NCBI GenBank assembly: GCA_036924085.1
Contig: JAVGWX010000002.1
Span: 46,804,666-46,868,665, forward strand
DNA from: Ariolimax columbianus
Lineage: Eukaryota; Mollusca; Gastropoda; Stylommatophora; Arionidae
Direction of reading: 5' to 3'
Length of the DNA stretch: 64,000 nucleotides
Below, in pieces: positions 20,801 through 31,273 of this stretch (within the stretch, counting starts at the first letter, position 1; the number at the start of each line of letters is the position of its first letter). The position numbers and the translations under genes are program-made. Under the pieces are notes generated by a model. It was not told the origin of the DNA. It saw only the letters and a program-made list of their open reading frames with translations, and did no database searches.

Positions 20801-21014
20801 ACCATTCCTGTTTTCTTCATGATTTCCGTTTCACATCTTCAATTTTCCATGTTTACACTTCCAAGATGAATAATTATACTGTTAAATATTTGTAATTATC
20901 ACGTGTGCTCGGCATTACAAATTTTGACATTTGTAATTTAGAGTTGAAAGTAAACCTGTCTAAAACAGCCATCGACTACGTCTTGTTACAAGAAGCACGT
21001 CTAGGCTAGGTAAC

Positions 21015-21912
21015 CCGGCAGAGGAGATGGATTGGGAGCATGCAGGACAGATATAGTAGATTCATGCAGGGCAGATGGAATGGAGGCATCTAGGGCAGAT
21101 GGAGTGGAGGCATGCAGGGCAGATGGAGTGGGGGCATCTAGGGCAGATGGAGTGGGGGCATCTAGGGCAGATGGAGTGGAGGCATGCAGGGCAGATGGAG
21201 TGGAGGCATGTAGGGCAGATGGAGTGGAGGCATCTAGGGCAGATGGAGTGGGGGCATCTAGGGCAGATGGAGTGGGGGCAGATGGAGTGGGGGCAGATGG
21301 AGTGGGGGCATCTAGGGCAGATGGAGTGGAGGCATGCAGGGCAGATGGAGTGGAGGCATGTAGGGCAGATGGAGTGGAGGCATCCAGGGCAGATGGAGTG
21401 GGGGCATCTAGGGCAGATGGAGTGGGGGCATCTAGGGCAGATGGAGTGGAGGCATGCAGGGCAGATGGAGTGGGGGCATCTAGGGCAGATGGAGTGGAGG
21501 CATGCAGGGCAGATGGAGTGGGGGCATCTAGGGCAGATGGAGTGGAGAAATGCAGGGCAGATGGAGTGGAGGCATGTAGGGCAGATGGAGTGGAGGCATG
21601 CAGGGCAGATGGAGTGGGGGCATCTAGGGCAGATGGAGTGGAGGCATGTAGGGCAGATAGAATGGAGGCATGCAGGGCAGATGGAGTGGGGACATGCAGG
21701 TCAGATAGGGGTGGGGCATGCAGGGCAGATGGAGTGGGGGCATCTAAGGCAGATGGAATGGGGGCATCTAGGGCAGATGGAGTGGAGACATGCAGGGCAG
21801 ATGGAGTGGAGACATGCAGGGCAGATATGAGTGGGGGCATGCAGGGCAGATGGAGTGGGGGCATGCAGGGCAGATGGAGTGGGGGCATGCAGGGCAGAGG
21901 GAGTGGGGGCGA
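21015..21912. repeat. 24-bp minisatellite, about 36 copies
   Basis: Unit ggcagatggagtgggggcat plus ctag, with variants (tggaggcatgcag, tggaggcatgtag). The period is a multiple of three, so long frames stay open on both strands without coding meaning. Confidence 0.95.
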
Positions 21913-22164
21913 TATGTTTCAGCCAGATGTTGCACATGTGGCCCCCCGGGATGACTGTAAGGAGTGAGATCTTTTCTCGCAATCGATTTCCAGGGACATA
22001 TGTAAAAACAGTGATAGAGAACATAACAAATATATGTGGCAACAAAGATTACAGCAAGCACTAACTGAAAGAAAGGGAAAATGAATATGGCACAGGCTCA
22101 GAAGGGAGAGTGACAATATAACCAGACATGCACTGGATGAAAAGATGAGTTGGGAGGTTAACGA

Positions 22165-23790
22165 AAATGTGTACAAATGAGCAAGCAACAGTGGGCACCA
22201 GCATGCTGCAAAGAGCTATTGATGCCTTGACCTCACGGACAAACAGATGGTGTGTAAACATTAACACAGAAAAATGTAGCACTACGCTTTTCACCCTCTC
22301 CCTAAAACAAAAAAGCTGGAGTTATCAAGATAAACAACCCACCTATCTTGGAGTTACATTTGATGACAGGTTGACATGGAGGGAACACGTCAACAAGGCA
22401 GCCAAAAAAAAGCCAGGAGGAAGTTAGCCATCCTGAGAAAATTAAGTGGAACCACATGGGGAGCTAGTGGAAAAATACTTAACAAAGTTTACCAACAAGG
22501 TATACGGCCACATCTAGAATATGGGTCAGCAGCATGGTGCCTTGCAGCAAACACTACACTCAAAGAGGTGGATAAGGTGCAAAATCAGGCACTTAGGGTC
22601 ATTACAGGAGCAATGAAATCAACACCTATAGTGGAGATGGAGAAAACGGGAAGGATACAAGCGTAGAGACACAAAGGTATTAACACGTGCAGAAAAGTTC
22701 CTCTGCATGCCGAGCCATCCAATGAAAGACAGATTTCAAAATTTAGCAATGGGAAGACTGAAAAGAAGTAGTTTTATGCATCAGGAGAAACGACTTCGCA
22801 GGCAAATTATAGGTCTACCTGAAGTTGACATCCCTCTAAAGTCTGTGAAAGAACAAACCCCTTGGAGAGAGGAGCATGGACTATCAGTATGCATTCAAAC
22901 AGAAGTGAAAGGAATATTAGACAAGGATGAACAGAACAGTGTGCAACGTAGGATAGTGATCCTCAATTTCCTGGATGAAAAATACCCACAAGACCTCTGG
23001 ATCAGAGTATACACAGATGGGTCAGCACAGAATGCAGTAAAGAATGGTGGAGCGGGAGTGTACATAGAATACCCAAATAACATTAGGGATACAGTCAGAG
23101 TACCAACTGAGAAATTCTGTCATACATATAATGCAGAAATACAGGCAATCAAGGTGGCAACTGAGAAACTGTTGAACACCAATGTCAGTTCACAACCTGT
23201 AGTATTTCTGACAGATGCACAATCAGCACTCCAAGCACTTAAATTTGCGAAACTGCCAGATCTACAGGCTCTACTGTCTGAACTGAACAACCAGCGCAAG
23301 ATTGTCATACAGTGGATACCTTCTCTTTGTGGAATACCAGGAAACGAGAGAGCAGATCGACTGGCAAAGGAGGGTGCTGCAGACGAGCAACCAGATGTGC
23401 CAGTTACATACCAACAGAAGATAAGGATGATCAAATCAATCAGAAAGCCACCAACAGTAACACCAGACGATTACCATAACATGAACAGACAAGAGCAAAC
23501 TGTTATGTTGCGCTTTAGAACAGGACACAACCGACTCCGCAGCCACAATACACAAAAAGGAAGAATGGCAACTCAGCCATGTGTACATGCGGACAGATGC
23601 CCCAGACAGCAGACCACATACTACAAAACTGCCCCGAATATGATATACAGGAAAAATCTCACTGGCCCATAGAAACAACACTGGAAGAGAAACTTTATGG
23701 ACCTGTATGTGAACTACAAAAGACTGAAGTTTATACAAGAGACAAGATTGCAGATATAGACAATATTTTAAAGTGAACGAAAGAAGAAGT
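22165..23790 (+). mobile_element. LINE: RT end, RNase H and C-terminal knuckle
   Basis: Encodes NRWCVNINTEKCSTTLFTLS, PTYLGVTFDDRLTWREHVNK, then after a frameshift LAILRKLSGTTWGASGKILN and GIRPHLEYGSAAW. The RNase H frame is 22707-23560 (RVYTDGSAQNAV, YNAEIQAIKVATEKL, VVFLTDAQSALQ, VIQWIPSLCGIPGNERADRL). After a second shift at about 23575 comes CTCGQMPQTADHILQNCPEY, ending at a TGA followed by acgaaagaagaag. RNase H acidic residues look intact. The head is truncated. Confidence 0.9.
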
Positions 23791-24111
23791 TAACGAAAAT
23801 CTGGTGATCAATGGTAGAAGAGCAGGTCATGGCCACTGAAGTATCTTGAGTGGAATTCAGGAAGATGGCACAAGATAGGAATGTACGGACATCTCCATTG
23901 TGTTCCTATGTTAAATGTTAACTATATATGAACTATATTAACGATTCAAATTAAAACTCAGATTTATCAGGCCTGCACGTTCAGTGCCTTTCGGTGAACT
24001 TTCGGAGGGATAACCTGTAGGTAGACTAATATTAAGATACAAAGATGTATGTAAGACATCAATGAAATACTTCTCCGTAGACTTTCAAATGTGTCTGAAA
24101 ATAGAGTTGCA

Positions 24112-24708
24112 TGGTCCATTAACCCGACTTTATTGCTGCCTCTGGTCCATTAACCTGACTTCATGCTGACTCTGGTCCATTAACCTGACGTCATGCTTCA
24201 CTTCATCTATTAACCTGACGTCATGCTTCACTTCATCTATTAACCTGACGTCATGCTTCACTTCATCCATTAACCTGATGTCATGCTTCACTTCATCTAT
24301 TAACCTGACTTCATGCTGCCTCTGGTTCATTAACCTGATTTTATGCATTACTTTATCCATTAGTCTGACTTCATGCTGCCTCTGGTCCATTAACCTGACT
24401 TCATGCTGACTCTGGTCCATTAACCTGACGTCATGCTTCACTTCATCTATTAACCTGACGTCATGCTTCACTTCATCTATTAACCTGACGTCATGCTTCA
24501 CTTCATTCATTAACCTGATGTCATGCTTCACTTCATCTATTAACCTGACTTCATGCTGCCTCTGGTTCATTAACCTGATTTTATGCATTACTTTATCCAT
24601 TAGTCTGACTTCATGCTGACTCTGGTCCATTAACCTGACTTCATGCTTTCCTTCATTCATTAACCTGACTTCATGCTGACTTTGATCCATTAACCTGACC
24701 ATGCAACT
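24112..24708. repeat. 30-bp minisatellite with 240-bp higher-order unit
   Basis: Unit tcatgcttcacttcatctat plus taacctgacg. Rows 24121-24360 and 24361-24600 are near-copies (8 monomers of 30 bp). It is translatable as a 10-residue repeat on the minus strand because the period is a multiple of three. Confidence 0.95.
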
Positions 24709-24944
24709 CTCAGAGTTGTTTAAAATTGAAACCCCTGACATAACATATACACAAGAACCACAAAGCCAACATTGATATTTTTGTCTTGTATAACATGCTT
24801 TATTGAGATTGCGATATGTTGACCTTTGATTCTGGCAAAGACTAGTAGTTTTCCTAGTACAATTTGTGAATGATGACTGCACTCACATTTTAACAATGTC
24901 ATTATTTATATTGTGAATTCATCTTCTTCTTGTCTTCATTTTCA

Positions 24945-25100
24945 CTACATAGGAAGCATATAACTACTACTGAAGCTGGCCCCCTTACAGAACACATGTA
25001 TCAAAGCACTTATGTGCACTCTTGTAATGGTGGTTTCTGTAGCAAAATGTTTTACATTACGAGGTTTCTACCACCATGCATGTTTGTGAATTGGTGGAAT
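24945..25100 (+). repeat. Repeat G-like copy
   Basis: aggaagcatataactact, gaagctggcccccttacaga and tgtatcaaagcac match 13725-13800 and 14280-14360. Confidence 0.45.
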
Positions 25101-25287
25101 AAAATATATGGGAGTGATTATAATAAAAGTAGATATAAGTGGTGACTGAAAAACAAGGTTCAATTGCAGTTTTATTCAATATTAGTAAAGTAGATTTCCT
25201 ATTTCCAGTGACTGATTTAGTAAGAACAGTTTCACTGTGATATGGTCAGGAGCTGAGTATTATAAGGCTATGTGTTGTGCGTGCTTT

Positions 25288-25835
25288 GGGATCATTTAGT
25301 TAGAATTGAGAGCTCATCTGCAATCCCGCTAGGATAATTTAGTTAGAATTGAGAGCTCATCCACAATCCCGCTAGGATAATTTAGTTAGAATTGAGAGCT
25401 CATCCACAACCCCGTTAGGATAATTTAGTTAGAATTGAGAGCTCATCCACAATCCCGCTAGGATAATTTAGTTAGAATTGAGAGCTCATCCACAACCCCG
25501 TTAGGATAATTTAGTTAGAATTGAGAGCTCATCTACAATCCTGCTAGGATCAGTTAGAATTGAGAGCTCATCCACAATCCCACTAGGATAATTTAGTTAG
25601 AATTGAGAGCTCATCCACAATCCTACTAGGATAATTTAGTTAGAATTGAGAGCTCATCCTCAATCCCGCTAGGATAATTTAGTTAGAATTGAGAGCTCAT
25701 CCACAATCCCGCTAGGATCAGTTAGAATTGAGAGCTCATCCACAATCCTGCTAGGATAATTTAGTTAGAATTGAGAGTTCATCCACAATCCCGCTAGGAT
25801 AATTTAGTTAGAATTGAGAGCTCATCCACAATCCA
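25288..25835. repeat. 43-bp minisatellite, about 13 copies
   Basis: Unit gagagctcatccacaatccc, gctaggataa, tttagttagaatt. Two copies lack about 8 bp (ctaggatcagttag). Confidence 0.95.
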
Positions 25836-25859
25836 ACTCCTGCCCATAATAGTAATTCA

Positions 25860-26315
25860 CTTGTCAAAAGCAAAGATGGTGACAGCATCAGACTTGAGCT
25901 ACAAGACATGATCTCACATGACTACAAAGTCCAATCCAGGTATGACAGACTCTGTCACACATGGGACACAAATGTATGGAGTCATCCGTGGGGTTTTCAT
26001 GTGTTTTTTCGAGCTGCTCACTTTCTCTCAGTCTTAGAATTGACATTTCGCTCAGTGATCTGAGAACCTTGTGTGATGCTAGCACGTCAGAAAGAACAGT
26101 TGAGTGTAAACATCTTCCAAGAGGTGGCGTCAGTATTGAAGATCTTCAGACATTTTAAAGGAATCTTCTCTGTAGTGTTTCTTCTGTCCCCCTGATAAAT
26201 ATCTTCCTGTTCTGAGCTCACCATATAGCAGTTGTTTGAAGAGGTGCTCTTCGGGTATCCAAACAAAGTGGCTCATCCATCTTATCTGGGCTCTTTGCTG
26301 CTTCCATAACAACAT
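25860..26315 (-). mobile_element. LINE 3' end with C2H2-like tail
   Basis: Minus strand: QRAQIRWMSHFVWIPEEHLF, QLLYGELRTGRYLSGGQKKH, then after stops CPMCDRVCHTWIGLCSHVRS. These are the R.RW.GHV.R, LLYGEL and C2H2 tail of an R1/RTE-type LINE. Same family as 4600-4980. Confidence 0.8.
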
Positions 26316-26789
26316 TTAAGATCTTACTGGTTTTCTCTGTTATCTTTTGTTTGTTCGGTTCTTTATTTATCAAAGTATCAGTTCTTTTCTGATACTCTTA
26401 TTCTGGAAAACTGCATTTGAACCTTTTTTGTTTTTTAGTCGACATATAAACACGACTGGTGTGAAAAAGAGACAAGAAGAGTAATCTTATTACAATTAGC
26501 AATGGTTACACAAATTATTTGCTTTATTGAGACATCTAAACAATTTTAATAAAAACACAATGTTATCGTATTTTAACAAATCGTTCTTTGGAAATCTGGA
26601 TCAACTTTTAACATTGTATATCATATTCACAGAAACATCAGGGCTGCCTCTGTAAATTTTTTTTAATGGATCATAACCACATAACCAACTTCAACAGGTC
26701 ATCCGTTATTTGTATCCACATTACTTTTAGAGTATATGGATAAACTGCATTATAAGGGGTTTTCCTCAAAAATAAAATAAACTGTGTAT

Positions 26790-27520
26790 ACCAGAGGCTT
26801 CAAATGAAAACTGTAAAGTGGAATAGAAATTACAAAAAAACCACCCCTTTTAATTGTAACTTGTTAACATGGTTGCTAAGAATGTCAAGAGTGTTCTGCA
26901 TGCGCCATCACGATGCAGACAAACAAAATTACGTCATAATTGCAGTAAAAAGATAGCCGCCCAAAGAGGAGCAGCGTTCTGTTATCTGGTTTTTATTTTT
27001 GAGGGTGAAATGTGTAGAAATTCATCTGTGAATAAATGTCCAGTACGGTGATGCATGCATTTCACTCACTGTCAATTGGCGATTTTTCTTTATGAGTCGG
27101 TCAACGGCTGTAATTGATTCTGGGGTCACTGCTTTGGTGTGTCTGACCCGGTCGTGAACAGTCTGTCACAAAACTCATGCCATTTTGGAACTTCCTATTC
27201 CACTCATATACTTGCTTGAATGAAAGGCATGCATCACAATACTGGACCTTCATTTACTGATGAATTTCTATAGGTTTTATTCCTTCACTGCTAAAAAATG
27301 GATAACAGAACGCTGCTGCTGTTTGGTTGCATGTCAATAGTGGGGCGGCCATCTTTTAACTGCAATTATGACGACATCTTGTTCATCTGCACTGTGATGG
27401 AAAATGCAGGACATTCTTGACATCCTTAGCAACCATATTAACATGCTACATTACACACGCATTGTTTTTCTAATTTGTATCCCGCATTTAAGGTTTTCAT
27501 TTGAATCCCGCTCGTAATAT
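26790..27520. mobile_element. Foldback element derived from a mariner
   Basis: Two inverted arms of about 270 bp (26790-27065 and 27220-27515) around a spacer of about 150 bp. Matched blocks include aacatggttgctaagaatgt with its reverse complement near 27430, and gtccagta..gtgatgcatgc near 27040 and 27240. The minus-strand spacer and right arm read EGIKPIEIHQ, QVYEWNRKFQNG and TPESITAVDRLIKKNRQLTV, the HTH region of mariner transposases. The DDE catalytic region is absent. Confidence 0.7.
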
Positions 27521-27544
27521 GTTTTGTGTTTTAATTTAGGGTTC

Positions 27545-30160
27545 CTGGATAGCCATTTTTTTACCCTCCTCTTCTTCTCCTTTCGTTCAAGATCTTTTTG
27601 GTCATGCTATATCTGCAGGCCAGTTGCCATGATGAAGTCTGTAGTCTTCACCAGGTCGGAGCGGCTGCCCCACAGCTTTTGTCTCAGCTCCACACCCTCT
27701 GGCCAGGTCTGGCATCTCATTTCCCTATAGATTGGGCATTCTTGTAGAATATGCTCAGGGTTCTGGCATCCTGTTCCACATGGGCACTCATCGGTGTGTG
27801 AGATCTTCAGTCAGTACAAATGTTCTAGTAGTCTGCAGTGTCCAGTTCTCAGGCGAAATAAGGTAGTTTGTTGATTTCTTTTGAGATAGTGAATTGGATC
27901 TGGTGTACTGCTTATGTTTCTGTCTTCTCTCCATTGGCGTGTATACTGATTTCTGATGATGTTCTTGATTTCTCTGTATGGTACTCGATGATTAAATTGT
28001 GCCTTTTTGCTGCCATCTTTTGCCAGAGCATCAGCTCTCTTGTTTCCCGTGATTCCGCAATGGGAGGGTAGCCACTGGAACGCTATAGTTGAGGATCTCT
28101 GGAGTTTTCCCAGTTCTGATCTGATCTCCGATAACAGTGGTTCGTTGTTTGTTTTTTGTATTGTCTCTAATTGTTCTCTGCAGTCTGTGAATACAGCTAT
28201 TTTTGTTGGAGGTTGCCTTTCTGTTTGAAGTATTCTCAGTGCTCGCAGGAGGGCCATCGATTCTGCTCTAAGGTTTGTGGACAACTTTCCTGTTGGGAGG
28301 GCCTCTTCTGTTATATTTCCACTTTTGTGTCTTATGAATATGCCTCCTGCCCCCTCTGCTGAACCAACTGTGTACAGCAGTGTCCATTCCTTGGTATTAT
28401 ATTTCTCCTCAATCATTGTTTGTGCTAAAATTTTCAACTCATGGACGCTGTGTTGGTCTTTTCTTCTTATTCCTGGGATCTCTGTACTTATTTCGATGTT
28501 GTTTATGTTGCAGCTTGGCTCTTCATACATAGTTAATTAGCATTTCTATTTCTGTAGGTTGGTTGGGAATTAGTTCTCCATATTTTTGGTGTAGGTGGTT
28601 TGATATATGAATGAAGCTGGTTCTCTTTAGCCTATTTTTAACTGGGTGTTTTAGTTTGATATGTATGGGATGATCAGGCATGTGTAGCATCTTTTCACTG
28701 TGTCAGCACTCTTTCCTCTCGTCTAGTATTTAGGAGTCTTATATTTGTATATGTTTCCATTTTTTGGATTTGTGTAGTCTTCATTGCTCCTGTTATTATC
28801 CTTAAGCCTGAATTTTGGTTATGCGTTCCAGGTTTGTTTTTGATGCTGTAGTCCAGGCTGTCATGCCGTATTCAAGTACTGGCCTGACTGTGCCAGTGTA
28901 TACGTTTTTGAGGATGTTGCTATTTGCACCCCAGCTTGTTCCGGTCAGCTTCTTCATGAGGGATAGTTTTCTGGTTGCTTTTTGTTATATCTGTTGTATG
29001 TGTTCATTCCATGTGAGTCTCTTGTCCATTTTAACTCCGAGATACACAGGGGTATTTTCTTGTACAAGCTCTTTGCCACTTAGAATAAGTTTTGTTACTT
29101 CCTTGGTGTTGGACAGTGAGAAGCATGTTGTAACTGTCTTTGAGATGTTCATCTGCAATCCACAATCTGTAACCCATTTTCCAACAGTGTCCAGTGCTGT
29201 CTGCATTCTATTTTCAGCTGTTGGTAGTTTTTCTGCAGTACTCCACATTGCGAAGTCGTCAGCGTGTAGGGCACTGGATACTTTCTTTGGGAGTTTTCCC
29301 GCTATGTTGTTTATGAACAGGATAAAGAGGGTAGGAGAGATGACGCCTCCCTGGGGTACGCCTTGTTGGAGAGTTATTCTATGGCTCAGTGATCTATCTA
29401 ATTTGACTTTTGCTGTTCTGTATCGGAGGAAGTCTTGTATCCAGCTGTACATTCTCCCTTCTATTTTGTTGTTTAATAGTTTTAGGAGGAGTCCTTCTCT
29501 CCATACCTTGTCAAAAGCTTTTGCCATATCCACAAAGACCGCAAGTACTTTCTCCTTACCTTGGAATGCATTTTCTATTTCTTGGGTTAGGTACACTAGT
29601 TGGTCTTCTGTGTTGCGGTTTTTCCTAAAGGCTGACTGTGAATTGAGTAGGAGATGGTTTTTTTCCAGATGTTTTATTAGTCTTGCGTTTACCATTTTTT
29701 CCATGACTTTTCCAACACAGCTGATCAGGCTTATTGGCCTATAACTTTCCTTGCTTGTCTTGTCCTTTTTTGGTTTTCTGATGGGGATAATGATAGCCTC
29801 CAGCCACTGGTCTGGGATCTTACCCTTGCTCCATGATTGATTGAAGATTTTCAGGAGTTTTCTTCTTGACACTTGGTCTAGGTTTTTAATCATTTCATTT
29901 GTGATGCCATCTTTTCCTGGAGCTTTCTTGTTTTTCAGTTTCTGAATAGCAGTGTTTAACTATCATTTTGAATGATGACTTCATGCAGGGATCCGCATTC
30001 TGTTCCTTCAGGTTCTCTTTGATCTCTTTTTTGACTTCTAGTTTGTGTTCTCGTGTCAATGTTGTGGTACTCTCATCTCTGAAAAATTCAGCCAGGTTGT
30101 TTGCTGCCATTTTCCCTGTATGATGTTTCTCATTTTCCTTAATGACCATCTTCCCATGGC
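27545..30160 (-). mobile_element. LINE with near-complete RT and RNase H
   Basis: 5' piece 30149-29895; RT frame 29893-28985 with SYRPISLISCVGKVMEKM, FVDMAKAFDKVW, QGVPQGGVISPTLF, ALHADDFAMW and PVYLGVKMDKRLTW, then a stop; a connecting region with stops; RNase H frame 28530-27811 with LYTVGSAEGAGG (usual Asp is Val), NLRAESMALLRAL, IAVFTDCREQ and FQWLPSHCGITGNKRADALA; then the knuckle CPCGTGCQNPEHILQECP. The 3' end is ttgaacgaaaggagaagaag. Longest LINE in the window, same clade as 22165-23790. Confidence 0.92.
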
Positions 30161-30164
30161 TCCC

Positions 30165-30905
30165 TCTGGTTTCCTCATTTAAGGCTCTTTACCCTCCTAA
30201 AACAGTAATTCTAATCAATCCAGAATGCACTTTCTGAAAATGCATTTCTTACAGTAATGGAAAACGAATTATGACTGCTTTACTATTGAGAATAGAAAGA
30301 TGACATAATGAAACTTACTAAGGTTACACATTTTCATGGCTACTCCACACTCAACCAACCACACAGACCAAAAGCCTGCTGATTGTGGAGTAGCCTTCTG
30401 GAGTTGAAAAAGTGCTAGAAACAACAGAATTCCATGTATGATGCAGGAATAAGAGTGAATAACTTGTTTTCATATTTCTTTGTCAAAGAAATACACAATC
30501 AATAACATTTATTGATTATTTTGATTAAATGCAATATGGAAGAACTCTCTGCATGAATTAATTTGACATAAATTAATATGTGCATATAATCTACATTAAT
30601 TTGACTAAATATAGCAGCATTTTCTTCATATCTTCGATGAAGTATATGTCAGCAAAGTATTAATGTGAGACATTACATAATGTGAAAGCATTTTATTATC
30701 TTAATAGACATATTGACAAAATTGTCTTTATTATTTTGATTTCATATCAATTTCTTTATCTGACTCAATTCTTGCTTCGGAAAGTACAGATGGGTTGGTT
30801 ACAGCATGAGTGGATAGGGAACATAGAGGTATCAAGCTTGGAGCGACTTGTGTGGGACTACTGTCCTGGTCATGCTGGGGTCATGGCAATGAATAAGGTG
30901 ACATA
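30165..30905. other. AT-rich intergenic, nothing recognised
   Basis: No exon or repeat family seen. Confidence 0.4.
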
Positions 30906-30907
30906 CA

Positions 30908-31165
30908 GCGTGGCCTAGTGATTAAGTGGCACATCTCACAACTCGAAGGTGCTGGGTTCGATCCCCATCACAGTACCGGTTGTTACCCAGGGGAAGCAAA
31001 CCCTTAGAAAATGCAGGAGGAAGCAGACCCTTACATAAAATGCATGCTGAAGTCGGATGCACTGGGCCGACAGGCGCAACAATAAAAACCACAGTGCAAC
31101 GCACACCACCTTGGGGATTAGAGAAATAGGGCGAACGCAAAACAAAACAACAACAAAAATCCTCG
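30908..31165 (+). mobile_element. SINE-B (tRNA-headed)
   Basis: Box A-like tggcctagtgattaagtggc and box B ggttcgatccc at tRNA spacing; the body ends in an A-rich tail (acaaaacaacaacaaaaa). Shares its whole length with 37940-38180, 47791-48045 and 49121-49382. Confidence 0.85.
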
Positions 31166-31273
31166 CCTCAAAAGCATCCTGAATTATTTCATTAGCATCT
31201 TGGGTGAGGTACTTTTTCGCTCTGCCCAAAAGTTCAGGCAATAGATGCTTACTATTTTTTATGGCACTCACGC

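Noticed and set aside
21001..22061. Long open frames (up to 311 codons) on both strands
   Set aside because: The 24-bp period is a multiple of three, so frames stay open on both strands by repetition alone. There is no start context, splice signal or non-repetitive domain.
24130..24882. 250-codon minus-strand frame with a 10-residue repeat
   Set aside because: Follows from the 30-bp tandem repeat; composition and both ends show no protein-like sequence.
28815..29744. 309-codon plus-strand frame
   Set aside because: Antisense shadow of the LINE reverse transcriptase on the minus strand.
30908..30980. tRNA gene
   Set aside because: A and B boxes are present, but the acceptor stem does not close and the same head recurs with a conserved non-tRNA body, so it is a SINE.
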